Shown here: in pieces, positions 18,286 through 26,202 of the stretch | Position numbering within the stretch: position 1 is the stretch's first letter | Layout of the letters: each line of letters starts with the position of its first letter | Assembly (NCBI RefSeq): GCF_024347335.1 | Contig: NZ_AP025463.1 | Coordinates: forward strand, 2,728,001-2,792,000 | From: Vibrio celticus | GTDB taxonomy: Bacteria; Pseudomonadota; Gammaproteobacteria; Enterobacterales; Vibrionaceae | Length of the DNA stretch: 64,000 nucleotides | Reading direction: 5' to 3' | Notes under the pieces: model-generated | Told to the model about the DNA's origin: nothing | The model's database searches: none | The model's input: only the letters and a program-made list of their open reading frames with translations | Translations under genes and position numbers: made by a program

Positions 18286-18401
18286 ACAGGTTTGGGGCTA
18301 CTGGCTATTGGGTCAACCCTTGTCTCTATAAAGGGCATTTAGAACAACAAGAGATTCCCGACTCGCTCTAGGGAATGACGTACATACCGGAAAGCAAAAA
18401 A

Positions 18402-18445
18402 AGCCGTAGCACCTTCTACTACAAAGAGTGCTACGGCTTTCTTTT
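18402..18445. terminator. Hairpin between the broken gene and the tRNA-Pro remnant
   Basis: Stem AGCCGTAGCAC (18402-18412) / GTGCTACGGCT (18428-18438). On the minus strand it is followed by a run of six Ts, so it looks like the terminator of the lost or decayed tRNA-Pro copy at 18446-18490. On the plus strand a weaker TTCTTTT follows. Confidence 0.7.
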
Positions 18446-18490
18446 ATGTGGTCGGTGAAGAGCTATTTTGAACATCAGGCGAACCCCACC
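18446..18490 (-). pseudogene. Decayed 3' fragment of a tRNA-Pro gene
   Basis: 17 bases (18446-18462) repeat exactly the 3' end of the intact tRNA-Pro gene (CCA end and acceptor stem with its flank). They are followed by a degraded T-arm-like stretch around TTTTGAAC. No anticodon or D arm remains. It is followed on the minus strand by its own hairpin. Confidence 0.6.
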
Positions 18491-18527
18491 TAGGTTCAAA
18501 TCCCATTTTCCTTCCCCTGAAACGACG

Positions 18528-18552
18528 AAAGCCTGCTCAATGAGCAGGCTTT
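18528..18552 (-). terminator. Terminator of tRNA-Pro
   Basis: Inverted repeat AAAGCCTGCTCA / TGAGCAGGCTTT immediately downstream of the minus-strand tRNA-Pro gene. The U-run on the minus strand is short. Confidence 0.7.
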
Positions 18553-18559
18553 CTTAATG

Positions 18560-18636
<77 letters not shown>

Positions 18637-18819
18637 AGATATCTAACTGACTGATTGCCTGTCGATGGAGCGTATAATACGGATTCTGAATTTATCCGCA
18701 AGCGCTTTTTCTCATATTTATTGTGAATTCGAATCGTTCGAACAAAAGACATACAACAACACGCTTGATGTGACGAAAAACACACAGTTACCAACAAGTA
18801 TTTAACTTATAAAACAGGA

Positions 18820-18833
18820 TTGATCCAGATCAG
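18820..18833. promoter_or_regulatory. FNR-like box upstream of the DUF3149 gene
   Basis: TTGAT-CCAG-ATCAG matches the FNR consensus TTGAT-N4-ATCAA at 9 of 10 positions and lies 58 bases before the start codon. It suggests oxygen-dependent control. Confidence 0.5.
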
Positions 18834-18891
18834 TAAATTGATAACACCAGTTAATACACTAACCCGTGTCATATAACTTTGAGGTATACAC

Positions 18892-19032
18892 ATGGACTTT
18901 TGGCTAGATCTCCTATTTGGTAATGCGGTGGGACTATCTTCAATGATAGTAATCTTCGGGGCTCTGGGTCTCATGATGTTTTATGGAGGCTTCTTCATCT
19001 ACAAAGTTATGACTGAAAAATCTCCTCACTAG
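18892..19032 (+). CDS. DUF3149 small inner-membrane protein
   Basis: A 46-residue protein (MDFWLDLLFGNAVGL...). The start is ATG 18892, preceded at 9 bases by a GAGG-type ribosome-binding site (TTTGAGGTATACAC), and the stop is TAG at 19030-19032. One hydrophobic segment spans about residues 14-38, ending in KVMTEKSPH. It fits the DUF3149 family of small proteobacterial membrane proteins of unknown function. It has its own terminator (19103-19136) and an FNR-like box upstream, so it is an independent unit. Confidence 0.8.
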   Translation: MDFWLDLLFGNAVGLSSMIVIFGALGLMMFYGGFFIYKVMTEKSPH

Positions 19033-19102
19033 AATCGCTCAGCCTACATCATTTACTTTTAAGTATTCTTTTATTGTATAAGTAAGTGTCAAAACGCTTT
19101 GC

Positions 19103-19136
19103 ACCGGAGCAGACTTATTGTCTTCTCCGGTTTTTT
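19103..19136 (+). terminator. Terminator of the DUF3149 gene
   Basis: Stem ACCGGAG (19103-19109) / CTCCGGT (19125-19131) with an inner AGAC/GTCT pairing and six following Ts. Confidence 0.88.
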
Positions 19137-19202
19137 CATTTTTAAACCCAGCCTCAACTTAGGTATACTTACCCTATCCTTCTCCAACTTGAGATACACA
19201 CT

Positions 19203-19784
19203 ATGTCTCATGATGACGACTTAGATCTATTCCAAGAAATGATGGGCGATGTTAAACGTATCGACCATGACACCGCTGAACACCAGAAAGTACACCGAGT
19301 CACCGAATCTCACCTTGCTAAGCGTGAAGCTGCTATGTGGCTGTCTGACGACGAGAAAGACTACTTATCATTAGATTACTCGCCAATGATCAAGCCAGAT
19401 GATGTCGTTGCTTATAAAAAAGACGGCGTACAAGAAGGCGTATACAAAAAGCTGCGCCTAGGCAAATACCCTATTCAAGCCAAGCTCGACCTTCATAGGA
19501 AAACACTGAAAGACGCACGTAACGAAGTGCTTTCATTCTTGCGTCAGTGTTTAAGAATGGATGTTCGTACCGTCATCATTGTTCACGGTAAGGGTGAGCG
19601 TTCGAACCCACCAGCAATGATGAAAAGCTACGTGGCGAATTGGCTCACGCAAATTAACGACGTTCAATGTGTTCATTCTGCTCAGCAATTTCATGGTGGT
19701 ACTGGCGCAGTCTACGTTATGCTCAGAAAGAGTAATGAGAAAAAGCTAGAGAACAGAGAGCGCCATCAAAAACGCACCAGTTAA
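19203..19784 (+). CDS. smrA: Smr-domain DNA endonuclease SmrA
   Basis: A 193-residue protein with a C-terminal Smr domain. LDLHRKT opens the domain, VIIVHGKGER is the HGKG motif, and HGGTGAVYVMLR closes it. The N-terminal part and overall length resemble E. coli SmrA (YdaL), a nicking endonuclease in vitro, more than SmrB. The basic tail ENRERHQKR is also seen in SmrA. The gene stands alone with a terminator at 19894-19920. Confidence 0.87.
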   Translation: MSHDDDLDLFQEMMGDVKRIDHDTAEHQKVHRVTESHLAKREAAMWLSDDEKDYLSLDYSPMIKPDDVVAYKKDGVQEGVYKKLRLGKYPIQAKLDLHRKTLKDARNEVLSFLRQCLRMDVRTVIIVHGKGERSNPPAMMKSYVANWLTQINDVQCVHSAQQFHGGTGAVYVMLRKSNEKKLENRERHQKRTS

Positions 19785-19893
19785 CTGGTTGAAGCAGACA
19801 AGTACACTGATAGCGAATTGCATCAAGATCGATATTTCGTGCCTAGACTCACACCAAGTGCTAAAATTGTCCTCAGTTAACGAATCCCAACTC

Positions 19894-19920
19894 AAAGCAA
19901 CTATCCAAAGGTTGCTTTTT
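19894..19920 (+). terminator. Terminator of smrA
   Basis: AAAGCAAC (19894-19901) / GTTGCTTT (19911-19918) with a following T-run, about 110 bases past the smrA stop and 40 before rluF. Confidence 0.7.
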
Positions 19921-19960
19921 GTTTATCTATATTTCCGTTGTGAAACGCTAAGAGAATATC

Positions 19961-21094
19961 ATGTCACAAGAATCCCAAGCTAAACGCCTTAATAAATACA
20001 TCAGTGAAACTGGTTTTTGCTCACGCCGCGAAGCCGATAAGCTCATTGATGCAGGCCGAGTTACTATTAACGGTAAGATCCCTGAAATGGGTACTAAAGT
20101 CTTGCCAGGTGATGATGTTGAGATCGACAATAAGCCTGTTCGCTCAAAAGAGAAGCCGATTTACATTGCTCTTAATAAACCAACAGGTATCACCTGTACG
20201 ACTGAGCGTGATATTCCTGGCAACATCGTCGACTTTATCGGCCACCACAAACGTATTTTCCCGATTGGTCGTCTAGATAAGCCTTCTGATGGTCTTATCT
20301 TCTTGACCAACGATGGCGACATCGTAAACAAGATCCTACGTGCAGGTAACAACCACGAGAAAGAATACGTGGTGCGTGTAGATAAGCCGATTACGACGGA
20401 ATTCTTGAAGCAAATGGGCGCTGGCGTTCATATCCTTGATACAGTCACCTTGCCATGTAAGGTTGAGAAAGAGACTAAGTTCTCATTCCGAATTACGCTA
20501 ACACAAGGCCTTAACCGCCAAATTCGCCGTATGTGTGAAGCGCTCGGTTATGAAGTATTTAAACTGCGTCGTGTTCGTATCATGAACATCTCACTAGACG
20601 GTATTCCTAACGGCAAATGGCGCTACCTGAGCGACGAAGAGATCACTGAAATTTTAGCGATGTGTGAAGGCTCAGTAAGTACGGAAGATGCGTCAAAAAT
20701 GAACGCGAAAGGTCAACGCATTCGCAAAGCGACTGACGCGAAACTTTTTGATAGCCGTGAAGAGAACCAAGCTTCAACAGCGCGCCGTAATCAAAACGAG
20801 AACCGTACTCGCACTTACCGCGGTAACAATGCGGATGAATTCCGTCATGCACCTAACTCAAAGCGTGGCCGCAATTCATCGAACGGTGAAAGCGGTGGTA
20901 ATACCGAGAACTGGAAATCGAGCTCTCGTTCAGAGCGTTCTAATTCAGATAGAAACCGTTCTGATCGCAATCGCACAAATCGCGACAATAACGATCGTAG
21001 AAGCGGTAAGCCGGCAAACCGCAGCCAAGATTCAAACAGACCGAACAAACCTGCACCAAAGCGTGTTAGTGGTACTTTAGGTCTGAAGAAGTAG
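19961..21094 (+). CDS. rluF: 23S rRNA pseudouridine(2604) synthase RluF with long basic tail
   Basis: A 377-residue protein. An S4 RNA-binding domain covers about residues 7-55 (RLNKYISETGFCSRREADK). The RsuA/RluB/E/F-type catalytic domain has GRLDKPSDGL with the catalytic Asp, and LTQGLNRQIRRMCEALGY. It isomerises U2604 of 23S rRNA. E. coli RluF is about 290 residues. Here the extra length is a low-complexity tail from about residue 255 rich in Arg, Asn, Ser and Gly, likely disordered and RNA-binding. The gene is monocistronic. Confidence 0.92.
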   Translation: MSQESQAKRLNKYISETGFCSRREADKLIDAGRVTINGKIPEMGTKVLPGDDVEIDNKPVRSKEKPIYIALNKPTGITCTTERDIPGNIVDFIGHHKRIFPIGRLDKPSDGLIFLTNDGDIVNKILRAGNNHEKEYVVRVDKPITTEFLKQMGAGVHILDTVTLPCKVEKETKFSFRITLTQGLNRQIRRMCEALGYEVFKLRRVRIMNISLDGIPNGKWRYLSDEEITEILAMCEGSVSTEDASKMNAKGQRIRKATDAKLFDSREENQASTARRNQNENRTRTYRGNNADEFRHAPNSKRGRNSSNGESGGNTENWKSSSRSERSNSDRNRSDRNRTNRDNNDRRSGKPANRSQDSNRPNKPAPKRVSGTLGLKK

Positions 21095-21124
21095 TCTGAA
21101 TCAGTAAGACGAGACACTCGATAT

Positions 21125-21162
21125 AAAAACGCCCGCTAGATTAGTCTAGCGGGCGTTTTTGT
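21125..21162. terminator. Terminator between rluF and ybaK
   Basis: Perfect 16-bp stem (21125-21140 with 21145-21160), GC core CGCCCGCTAGA, with A-run and T-run flanks. It works for both converging genes. Confidence 0.92.
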
Positions 21163-21201
21163 TTGTCATTCGATAGTTTTATCATTCATGACAACGACAA
21201 T

Positions 21202-21675
21202 CTATAAACATAGATCAGCAAACTGGCCGCGAGTGAGCAGTGTTAAGTCTTTTGGGTCTAATTCAATTTCTAGCCCGCGCTTTCCTGCACTCACACATAT
21301 CGTTTTAAAATCGGTAGCGCTCGAATGAACAAAAGTAGGCAGTGCTTTCTTCTGACCAAGCGGACTAATTCCACCAACAACATAACCCGTGGTTTTCTGT
21401 GCAATCTCAGGATCAGCCATCTCTGCTTTTTTGCCTTTCGCCGCTTTTGCTGCCAGCTTTAGATTTAGCTTCTGGTCGACAGGAATAACGGCAACCGCCA
21501 AATCTTTCGCCACACCATTCAAGCAGAATAACAGCGTTTTGAATACACGTTTGGGATCTTGACCAAGCGCTTCAACGGCTTCTAAACCATAGTTGGTATT
21601 ATTGGCATCATGATGGTACTGATGCACGCTATGAGCGATTTTCTTTTTCTTGGCAAGATTGATTGCAGGGGTCAT
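21202..21675 (-). CDS. ybaK: Cys-tRNA(Pro)/Cys-tRNA(Cys) deacylase YbaK
   Basis: A 157-residue YbaK/EbsC-family protein that hydrolyses mischarged Cys-tRNA-Pro. Recognisable blocks are MTPAINLAKKKKIAHSVHQY at the N-terminus, the catalytic-Lys segment VFKTLLF, and GYVVGGISPLGQKKALP. Length matches the family. It is convergent with rluF and lies downstream of nutA on the same strand, with a terminator between them. Confidence 0.93.
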   Translation of the reverse strand: MTPAINLAKKKKIAHSVHQYHHDANNTNYGLEAVEALGQDPKRVFKTLLFCLNGVAKDLAVAVIPVDQKLNLKLAAKAAKGKKAEMADPEIAQKTTGYVVGGISPLGQKKALPTFVHSSATDFKTICVSAGKRGLEIELDPKDLTLLTRGQFADLCL

Positions 21676-21701
21676 AACAAATCCAAACGATAGATAAACA
21701 A

Positions 21702-21725
21702 AAAGCGACGCCGAGGCGTCGCTTT
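21702..21725 (-). terminator. Terminator downstream of nutA
   Basis: AAAGCGACGCC / GGCGTCGCTTT inverted repeat. Read on the minus strand it ends in TTTTTG. It separates nutA from ybaK. Confidence 0.85.
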
Positions 21726-21793
21726 AGTTAAATTTATCATGGTGCTAGAGTCAATCTAATTTAGCACCTATTGATACAATTGCGTAGATTCAA

Positions 21794-23455
21794 TTACTTG
21801 TAAACCATTTGGCCTGAAGGCGCGTACTTGTTCACATCAACCGGGCTGTTTGCTTCTAGGTACTCTTTCAGTACTTCAGCATCAACAAAACCAGTATTTA
21901 CGTAACCTGGGTGGTCAGACAGTTTAGGGTAACCGTCACCACCAGCAGCGTTAAAGCTTGGAACCGTGAAACGGTATGTTTCGTCTAAACGAAGCTGCTT
22001 GCCACCGATGAATACATTCGATACTTCACCGTTCGCTACTGTCATTGAAATGCCAGCGAATTGAGCGTAAGCACCAGAATCGATTGGTTTAGTCGCCACT
22101 ACATTTAGGTAATCTAGAACTTCTTTACCCGTCATGTCTGTGTAAGTCAGGATGTTCGCAAAAGGTTGTACTGTTAGCACGTCTTTGTAAGTAACATTGC
22201 CGGCTTCAATTGAGTCACGTACACCACCAGAGTTCATCACTGCGAAGTCTGCTTTTGCACGCTCCATGTGAGAAGTCGCAATTAAACGACCTAGGTTGGT
22301 CTGTTGGAAGCGAACGACGTTACGATCGCCTTCAAGCTTACCATTTGTCTCTGCGATTTGAACTTCTAGCTGTGCCTGACCTTGCTCTTGGAAAGGACGT
22401 AGGAATTCAAGTAGCTCTGGGTCTTGTGCGATTTCATCTTGAATAAGAACACGTTGCTTCTTACCGTCAATCTTAACTTTCTTCTTAAGGTTAACTGGAA
22501 TCAGGTCGTAGCTCACCATCTCTAGCTCGCCATTACGGAATTCGTAATCAGCACGACCTACGTACTTGCCCCACTCGTGAGCTTGAACGATGTAGGTACC
22601 GTTCTGTACGTCAGGCTTACACTCATCACCCGGCTTGAAGTTTTTCTTCGCAACGTTAGGGCCTTCCATACATACAGGCTCTTGAGAGTGACCACCAACG
22701 ATCATGTCTAGATCGCCTTCGTTTAGGTAACGAGCAAGTGCGACATCACCCGGAGCGTTAACACCACGTTGGCCATTTTCGTAGTGACCCATGTGAGTCA
22801 CAGCAAAGATTAGATCCGGTTTTTCTGTTTCTTTAAGTTCAGCGATTAGCTTCTTCGCTTCTTCTTTTGGATCACGGAAGTCGATGCCCGCGATAAATTC
22901 AGGGTTACCAATCTTTTGGGTATCTTCCGTTGTTAAACCAATAACCGCAATCTTGATGCCTTGCTTTTCGAACATCTCGTAAGCTTGGAACTTACGTTCG
23001 CCTGTCGCTTTATCGTAGATGTTTGCAGATAGCATTGGGAAGTTAGCCCAGTCGATCTGCTTTTGTAGTACGTCTAAAGAGTTATCAAACTCGTGGTTAC
23101 CCAATGCCATTGCATCGTAACCAATTTTGTTCATACCTTTAAAATCAGGTTCTGCGTCCTGAAGGTCTGACTCTGGGACACCCGTGTTGATGTCACCGCC
23201 AGATAGAAGCAACACGCTACCGCCTTCTGCTTCAACTTCTGAACGAAGTTGGTCAACTAGCGTTTTACGCGCAGACATGCCGTATTCGCCGTATTTATTC
23301 TGCCAGAAACGACCATGGTTATCGTTTGTGTGAAGAATCGTTAGCTTGTAAGTTTCATCTTGGTTCCAATCATGAGCTGATTGAGACGCACACCCAGCTA
23401 GAGTAGCTAGGATTGCAGCACTTAGTGCTGTCTTTAGAATAAGGCGTTGCTTCAT
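21794..23455 (-). CDS. nutA: 5'-nucleotidase / UDP-sugar hydrolase lipoprotein (NutA type)
   Basis: A 553-residue surface or periplasmic lipoprotein that dephosphorylates extracellular nucleotides. The lipoprotein signal MKQRLILKTALSAAILATLAGC is followed by a metallophosphatase domain (LTILHTNDNHGRF, GNHEFD, GGHSQE) and a C-terminal nucleotide-binding domain (NSGGVRDSIEAG, FNAAGGDGYP). I choose ATG 23455 because AAAGG is well spaced for it; two in-frame ATGs upstream are too close to or ahead of that site. A CRP-like site lies upstream at 23698-23713. Confidence 0.92.
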   Translation of the reverse strand: MKQRLILKTALSAAILATLAGCASQSAHDWNQDETYKLTILHTNDNHGRFWQNKYGEYGMSARKTLVDQLRSEVEAEGGSVLLLSGGDINTGVPESDLQDAEPDFKGMNKIGYDAMALGNHEFDNSLDVLQKQIDWANFPMLSANIYDKATGERKFQAYEMFEKQGIKIAVIGLTTEDTQKIGNPEFIAGIDFRDPKEEAKKLIAELKETEKPDLIFAVTHMGHYENGQRGVNAPGDVALARYLNEGDLDMIVGGHSQEPVCMEGPNVAKKNFKPGDECKPDVQNGTYIVQAHEWGKYVGRADYEFRNGELEMVSYDLIPVNLKKKVKIDGKKQRVLIQDEIAQDPELLEFLRPFQEQGQAQLEVQIAETNGKLEGDRNVVRFQQTNLGRLIATSHMERAKADFAVMNSGGVRDSIEAGNVTYKDVLTVQPFANILTYTDMTGKEVLDYLNVVATKPIDSGAYAQFAGISMTVANGEVSNVFIGGKQLRLDETYRFTVPSFNAAGGDGYPKLSDHPGYVNTGFVDAEVLKEYLEANSPVDVNKYAPSGQMVYK

Positions 23456-23825
23456 TGTCATACCTTTGAACTTTTTAGGGGAATCCACTGCTTTTTATAA
23501 TCTATTGCGACCCCTTTCTTGGAGTTCGAACAATAAGACTTCAACATGACTAATCTTAAATTAACATTCTAGATGTAACACGACGATTTCATATTTATGT
23601 CGAATTGGTCACGCATAGATCAACAGTTAAGTGTAACAAAATTATGAGATTACACTCAAACTTCCCCTGCATCACAAGCAATCGTTTACTTACAAAGTGT
23701 GATAAACATCAGTAATTTACTGCAAACAGGACTGACCTCACACTCATATACGAGTTTCTTAGGTAATAACCCGCCACGTTAACAATTCTTTAAATGAACG
23801 GTTTATATTCGGCTGCTTTTACGAG
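23456..23825. other. Intergenic region upstream of nutA
   Basis: About 370 AT-rich bases between nutA and the end of kdsA. Apart from a CRP-like site at 23698-23713 I see no gene. Confidence 0.5.
23698..23713. promoter_or_regulatory. CRP-like site upstream of nutA
   Basis: TGTGA-TAAACA-TCAGT, 8 of 10 core matches to the CRP consensus, about 245 bases upstream of the nutA start. The distance is long, so its role is uncertain. Confidence 0.35.
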
Positions 23826-23857
23826 ATTAAAAAAAGCCCAATTCAGAGAACTGGGCT
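23826..23857 (-). terminator. Terminator of the hemA-kdsA operon
   Basis: AAGCCCAATTC / GAACTGGGCTT, with one G-U pair on the minus strand. It is followed on that strand by a run of seven Ts. Confidence 0.82.
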
Positions 23858-23910
23858 TTCTTAGATCAACTTTGTTAAATAACGTTTCCGTTACTTCACA
23901 TCCATCTCAA

Positions 23911-24762
23911 TTATTTAATATCAATATGCTCAAAGCCTTTGATAAGGTCATCAAGTGCTTTCATCTGCTTCAAGAACGGCTCTAGTTTGTCTAGAGGTAG
24001 CGCAGATGGGCCATCACAACGAGCTTGGTCTGGATTCGGGTGAGCTTCAATGAACAGACCCGCAATACCTGTCGCCAGGCCAGCTTTAGCAAGTTCAACC
24101 GTTTGCTCACGGCGACCGCCAGATGCAGCACCCGATGGGTCACGCATTTGTAGAGAGTGCGTCACGTCGAAGATGATTGGGCTGCCGTTTGAAGACTTCT
24201 TCATTACGCCAAAGCCAAGCATATCAACGACTAGGTTATCGTAACCCATGCAAGCGCCACGCTCACAAAGGATGATGTTGTCGTTACCGCACTCAGCGAA
24301 CTTATCAACGATGTTGCCAACTTGGTTCGGGCTCATGAACTGAGGCTTCTTCACGTTGATTACCGCGCCAGTCTTAGCCATTGCTTCAACAAGATCAGTT
24401 TGACGAGCTAGGAATGCAGGTAGTTGGATTACATCAACCACATCCGCAACAGGCTGAGCTTGAGCTTCTGTGTGAATATCAGTAATGATCTTCACGCCGA
24501 AAGTGTCTTTCAGCTCTTGGAAGATTTTAAGACCTTCTTCCATGCCTGGGCCACGGTATGAATGAACTGAGCTTCGGTTCGCTTTATCGAAAGACGCCTT
24601 AAATACGTAAGGGATGCCCAGCTTCTCTGTTACTTTTACATAGTGCTCACAGATCTGCATAGCGAGATCGCGAGATTCAAGAACGTTCATGCCTGCAAAT
24701 AGCGTAAATGGCTTGTCGTTAGCAATTGGCATATCGCCAATGTGAACTGTTTTCTGTTCCAT
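23911..24762 (-). CDS. kdsA: 3-deoxy-8-phosphooctulonate synthase KdsA
   Basis: A 283-residue enzyme condensing arabinose-5-phosphate with PEP to make KDO-8-phosphate for LPS. Conserved blocks are GMNVLESRD, FKASFDKANRSS, INVKKPQFMSP, DVTHSLQMRDP, SGGRREQ and EAHPNPD. The ATG at 24762 gives MEQKTVHIGD, aligning with E. coli MKQKVVSIGD, and is better spaced from AGAGAG than the ATG directly before it. It is the last gene of the hemA-prfA-prmC-sirB2-sirB1-kdsA run. Confidence 0.97.
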   Translation of the reverse strand: MEQKTVHIGDMPIANDKPFTLFAGMNVLESRDLAMQICEHYVKVTEKLGIPYVFKASFDKANRSSVHSYRGPGMEEGLKIFQELKDTFGVKIITDIHTEAQAQPVADVVDVIQLPAFLARQTDLVEAMAKTGAVINVKKPQFMSPNQVGNIVDKFAECGNDNIILCERGACMGYDNLVVDMLGFGVMKKSSNGSPIIFDVTHSLQMRDPSGAASGGRREQTVELAKAGLATGIAGLFIEAHPNPDQARCDGPSALPLDKLEPFLKQMKALDDLIKGFEHIDIK

Positions 24763-24787
24763 CATATTCTCTCTAAATAATTATTAA

Positions 24788-25597
24788 TTAGTGAACAACC
24801 ACTGTCTTTTCGTTCATGACGTTCACTTGAGATTTCAGTAACTCAGATGCCGGGTCATCTGGGCATTGGTCGATAAAGTATTGATAATCCGTTGCAGCCA
24901 CTTGATGACAGTCTAGCTGCTGATAGATAAAACCGCGGTCACGGATTTCATACGGGTCATCCGGCACAAACGTCAAAGCAAGGTCAGTACACTTCAATGC
25001 AAGTGTATAACGCTCTTCTCGCAGCAGTGCACTCTTGAGCAGTGCTAACCACTTACCAATAATTGTTGGGTGGTCGGCAACTTCTAAGTGCTCAGGTTTC
25101 ACCTTAGCTAATGGGCCATCATGGCCAATTAACCATGCTCGCAGCGTTTGTTCGCCAACGTACTCGCCGTTATAAGGGTTAATATAGGCTGCAGCTTGCC
25201 CGTACCAGCTTACTTTAAGTAAGAATTGAGTCGGGAAAGAGACGCCCTCTACAGGAAAGCCTAGCTTGCGACCTAGAAAAAGAAAGATCGCCCCCAGACT
25301 CACTGGAATGCCTTTCTTTCTCTCAAGCACTTTATCAATGAATGCGTTTTCTGAAGAGAAGTACGCGTCCTTATCGCCAGCAAAACCCCACTCGTAGAAG
25401 AATAGTCGAATAAAAGACTCAAACTTCTGCTGTTCGTCGGTTTCATGAACCAAAGCAAACTCAGCTTCTTTAAACAATCTTGCCAGCTCTTGCTCAGCCC
25501 AACTGTCTTGAGTTTCTGGGTTAATCGCTTTATTTAAGATCAATGCACCTTCAGCTAATTCTAGCTGGTCAAAGTCTTCATCAAAAAATTCGTACAT
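24788..25597 (-). CDS. sirB1: SirB1-family (YchA-like) transglutaminase-fold/TPR protein
   Basis: A 269-residue cytoplasmic protein. The N-terminal part has a transglutaminase-like fold (KKGIPVSLGAIFLFLGRKLGFPVEGVSFP), and the C-terminal part has TPR-like helices (YTLALKCTDLALTFVPDDP). SirB1/YchA is conserved between prmC-sirB2 and kdsA in gamma-proteobacteria but its biochemical role is not settled. It lies 25 bases before kdsA and 27 after sirB2. Confidence 0.87.
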   Translation of the reverse strand: MYEFFDEDFDQLELAEGALILNKAINPETQDSWAEQELARLFKEAEFALVHETDEQQKFESFIRLFFYEWGFAGDKDAYFSSENAFIDKVLERKKGIPVSLGAIFLFLGRKLGFPVEGVSFPTQFLLKVSWYGQAAAYINPYNGEYVGEQTLRAWLIGHDGPLAKVKPEHLEVADHPTIIGKWLALLKSALLREERYTLALKCTDLALTFVPDDPYEIRDRGFIYQQLDCHQVAATDYQYFIDQCPDDPASELLKSQVNVMNEKTVVVH

Positions 25598-25624
25598 AGA
25601 TAGTTAACCGAAATAAGGAGAGAA

Positions 25625-26008
25625 TTAACCGAAAAATGTTGGTGTCTTGGTCATTGCGATTTTGCCTGCCATCGCTAACCAGCCAAGCGCACCAAAGAAA
25701 GAGAATACTCTCAGTAGCTTGTTTTTACCTAGCTTAAGCGCAAAGAAACCTAATGCGATGTAAGCCATAACACAAGTTAGTTTTTCGGTTAACCATGGTG
25801 CTGCTGGTGTGAATGGAATAAAGCCAGTGATGAAAATCAAACCAATACCCGATAGCAATAGCAACGAGTCATTGATATGAGGGAAACGCTGCAAGAAAGG
25901 ATGCTTAAGCTTAGGTGAGTTAGCCATCATAAGAGCGAAACGAATCGAAAGAAGTAGCGCACTTATAGCAATCGTTAATAGGTGAAAATGTTTTAGACCT
26001 TCGTACAT
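25625..26008 (-). CDS. sirB2: SirB2-family inner-membrane protein
   Basis: A 127-residue protein with about four membrane segments (starts near residues 8, 45, 68 and 98). It has the family features HLLTIAISALLLSIRFALM and KHPFLQRFPHINDSLLLLSG. Function is unknown. The name comes from an old link with Salmonella invasion gene expression. It lies between prmC and sirB1 as in other gamma-proteobacteria, but 194 bases of repeat-bearing DNA separate it from prmC. Confidence 0.88.
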   Translation of the reverse strand: MYEGLKHFHLLTIAISALLLSIRFALMMANSPKLKHPFLQRFPHINDSLLLLSGIGLIFITGFIPFTPAAPWLTEKLTCVMAYIALGFFALKLGKNKLLRVFSFFGALGWLAMAGKIAMTKTPTFFG

Positions 26009-26056
26009 GGTATTCCTTTATATTTTTATATGTGCTTTCGTTAACACGAGCCTCAC

Positions 26057-26156
26057 AATACCCGTTAATGCTCTGTAGTTCCGCATAAAATCTCTGTATT
26101 TCTGCGTTAAATGCATTACCGAGTTAAATGTATTGTCGAGTTAAAGGTATCAATTT
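26057..26156. repeat. Short tandem direct repeats between prmC and sirB2
   Basis: Three 17-base units starting GTTAAA lie head to tail at 26106-26122, 26123-26139 and 26140-26156. The first two differ at 3 positions and the third has drifted further. Just before them are two copies of a 21-base unit starting CTCTGTA, about 17 of 21 identical. Function is unknown; they sit in the sirB2 upstream region. Confidence 0.6.
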
Positions 26157-26202
26157 AGCAAGTTCATCATCCATTGCTCACAAGACGATTAACAATCACT
26201 AA

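Noticed and set aside
19789..19960. 64-residue frame between smrA and rluF
   Set aside because: It runs through the smrA terminator hairpin and has no ribosome-binding site.
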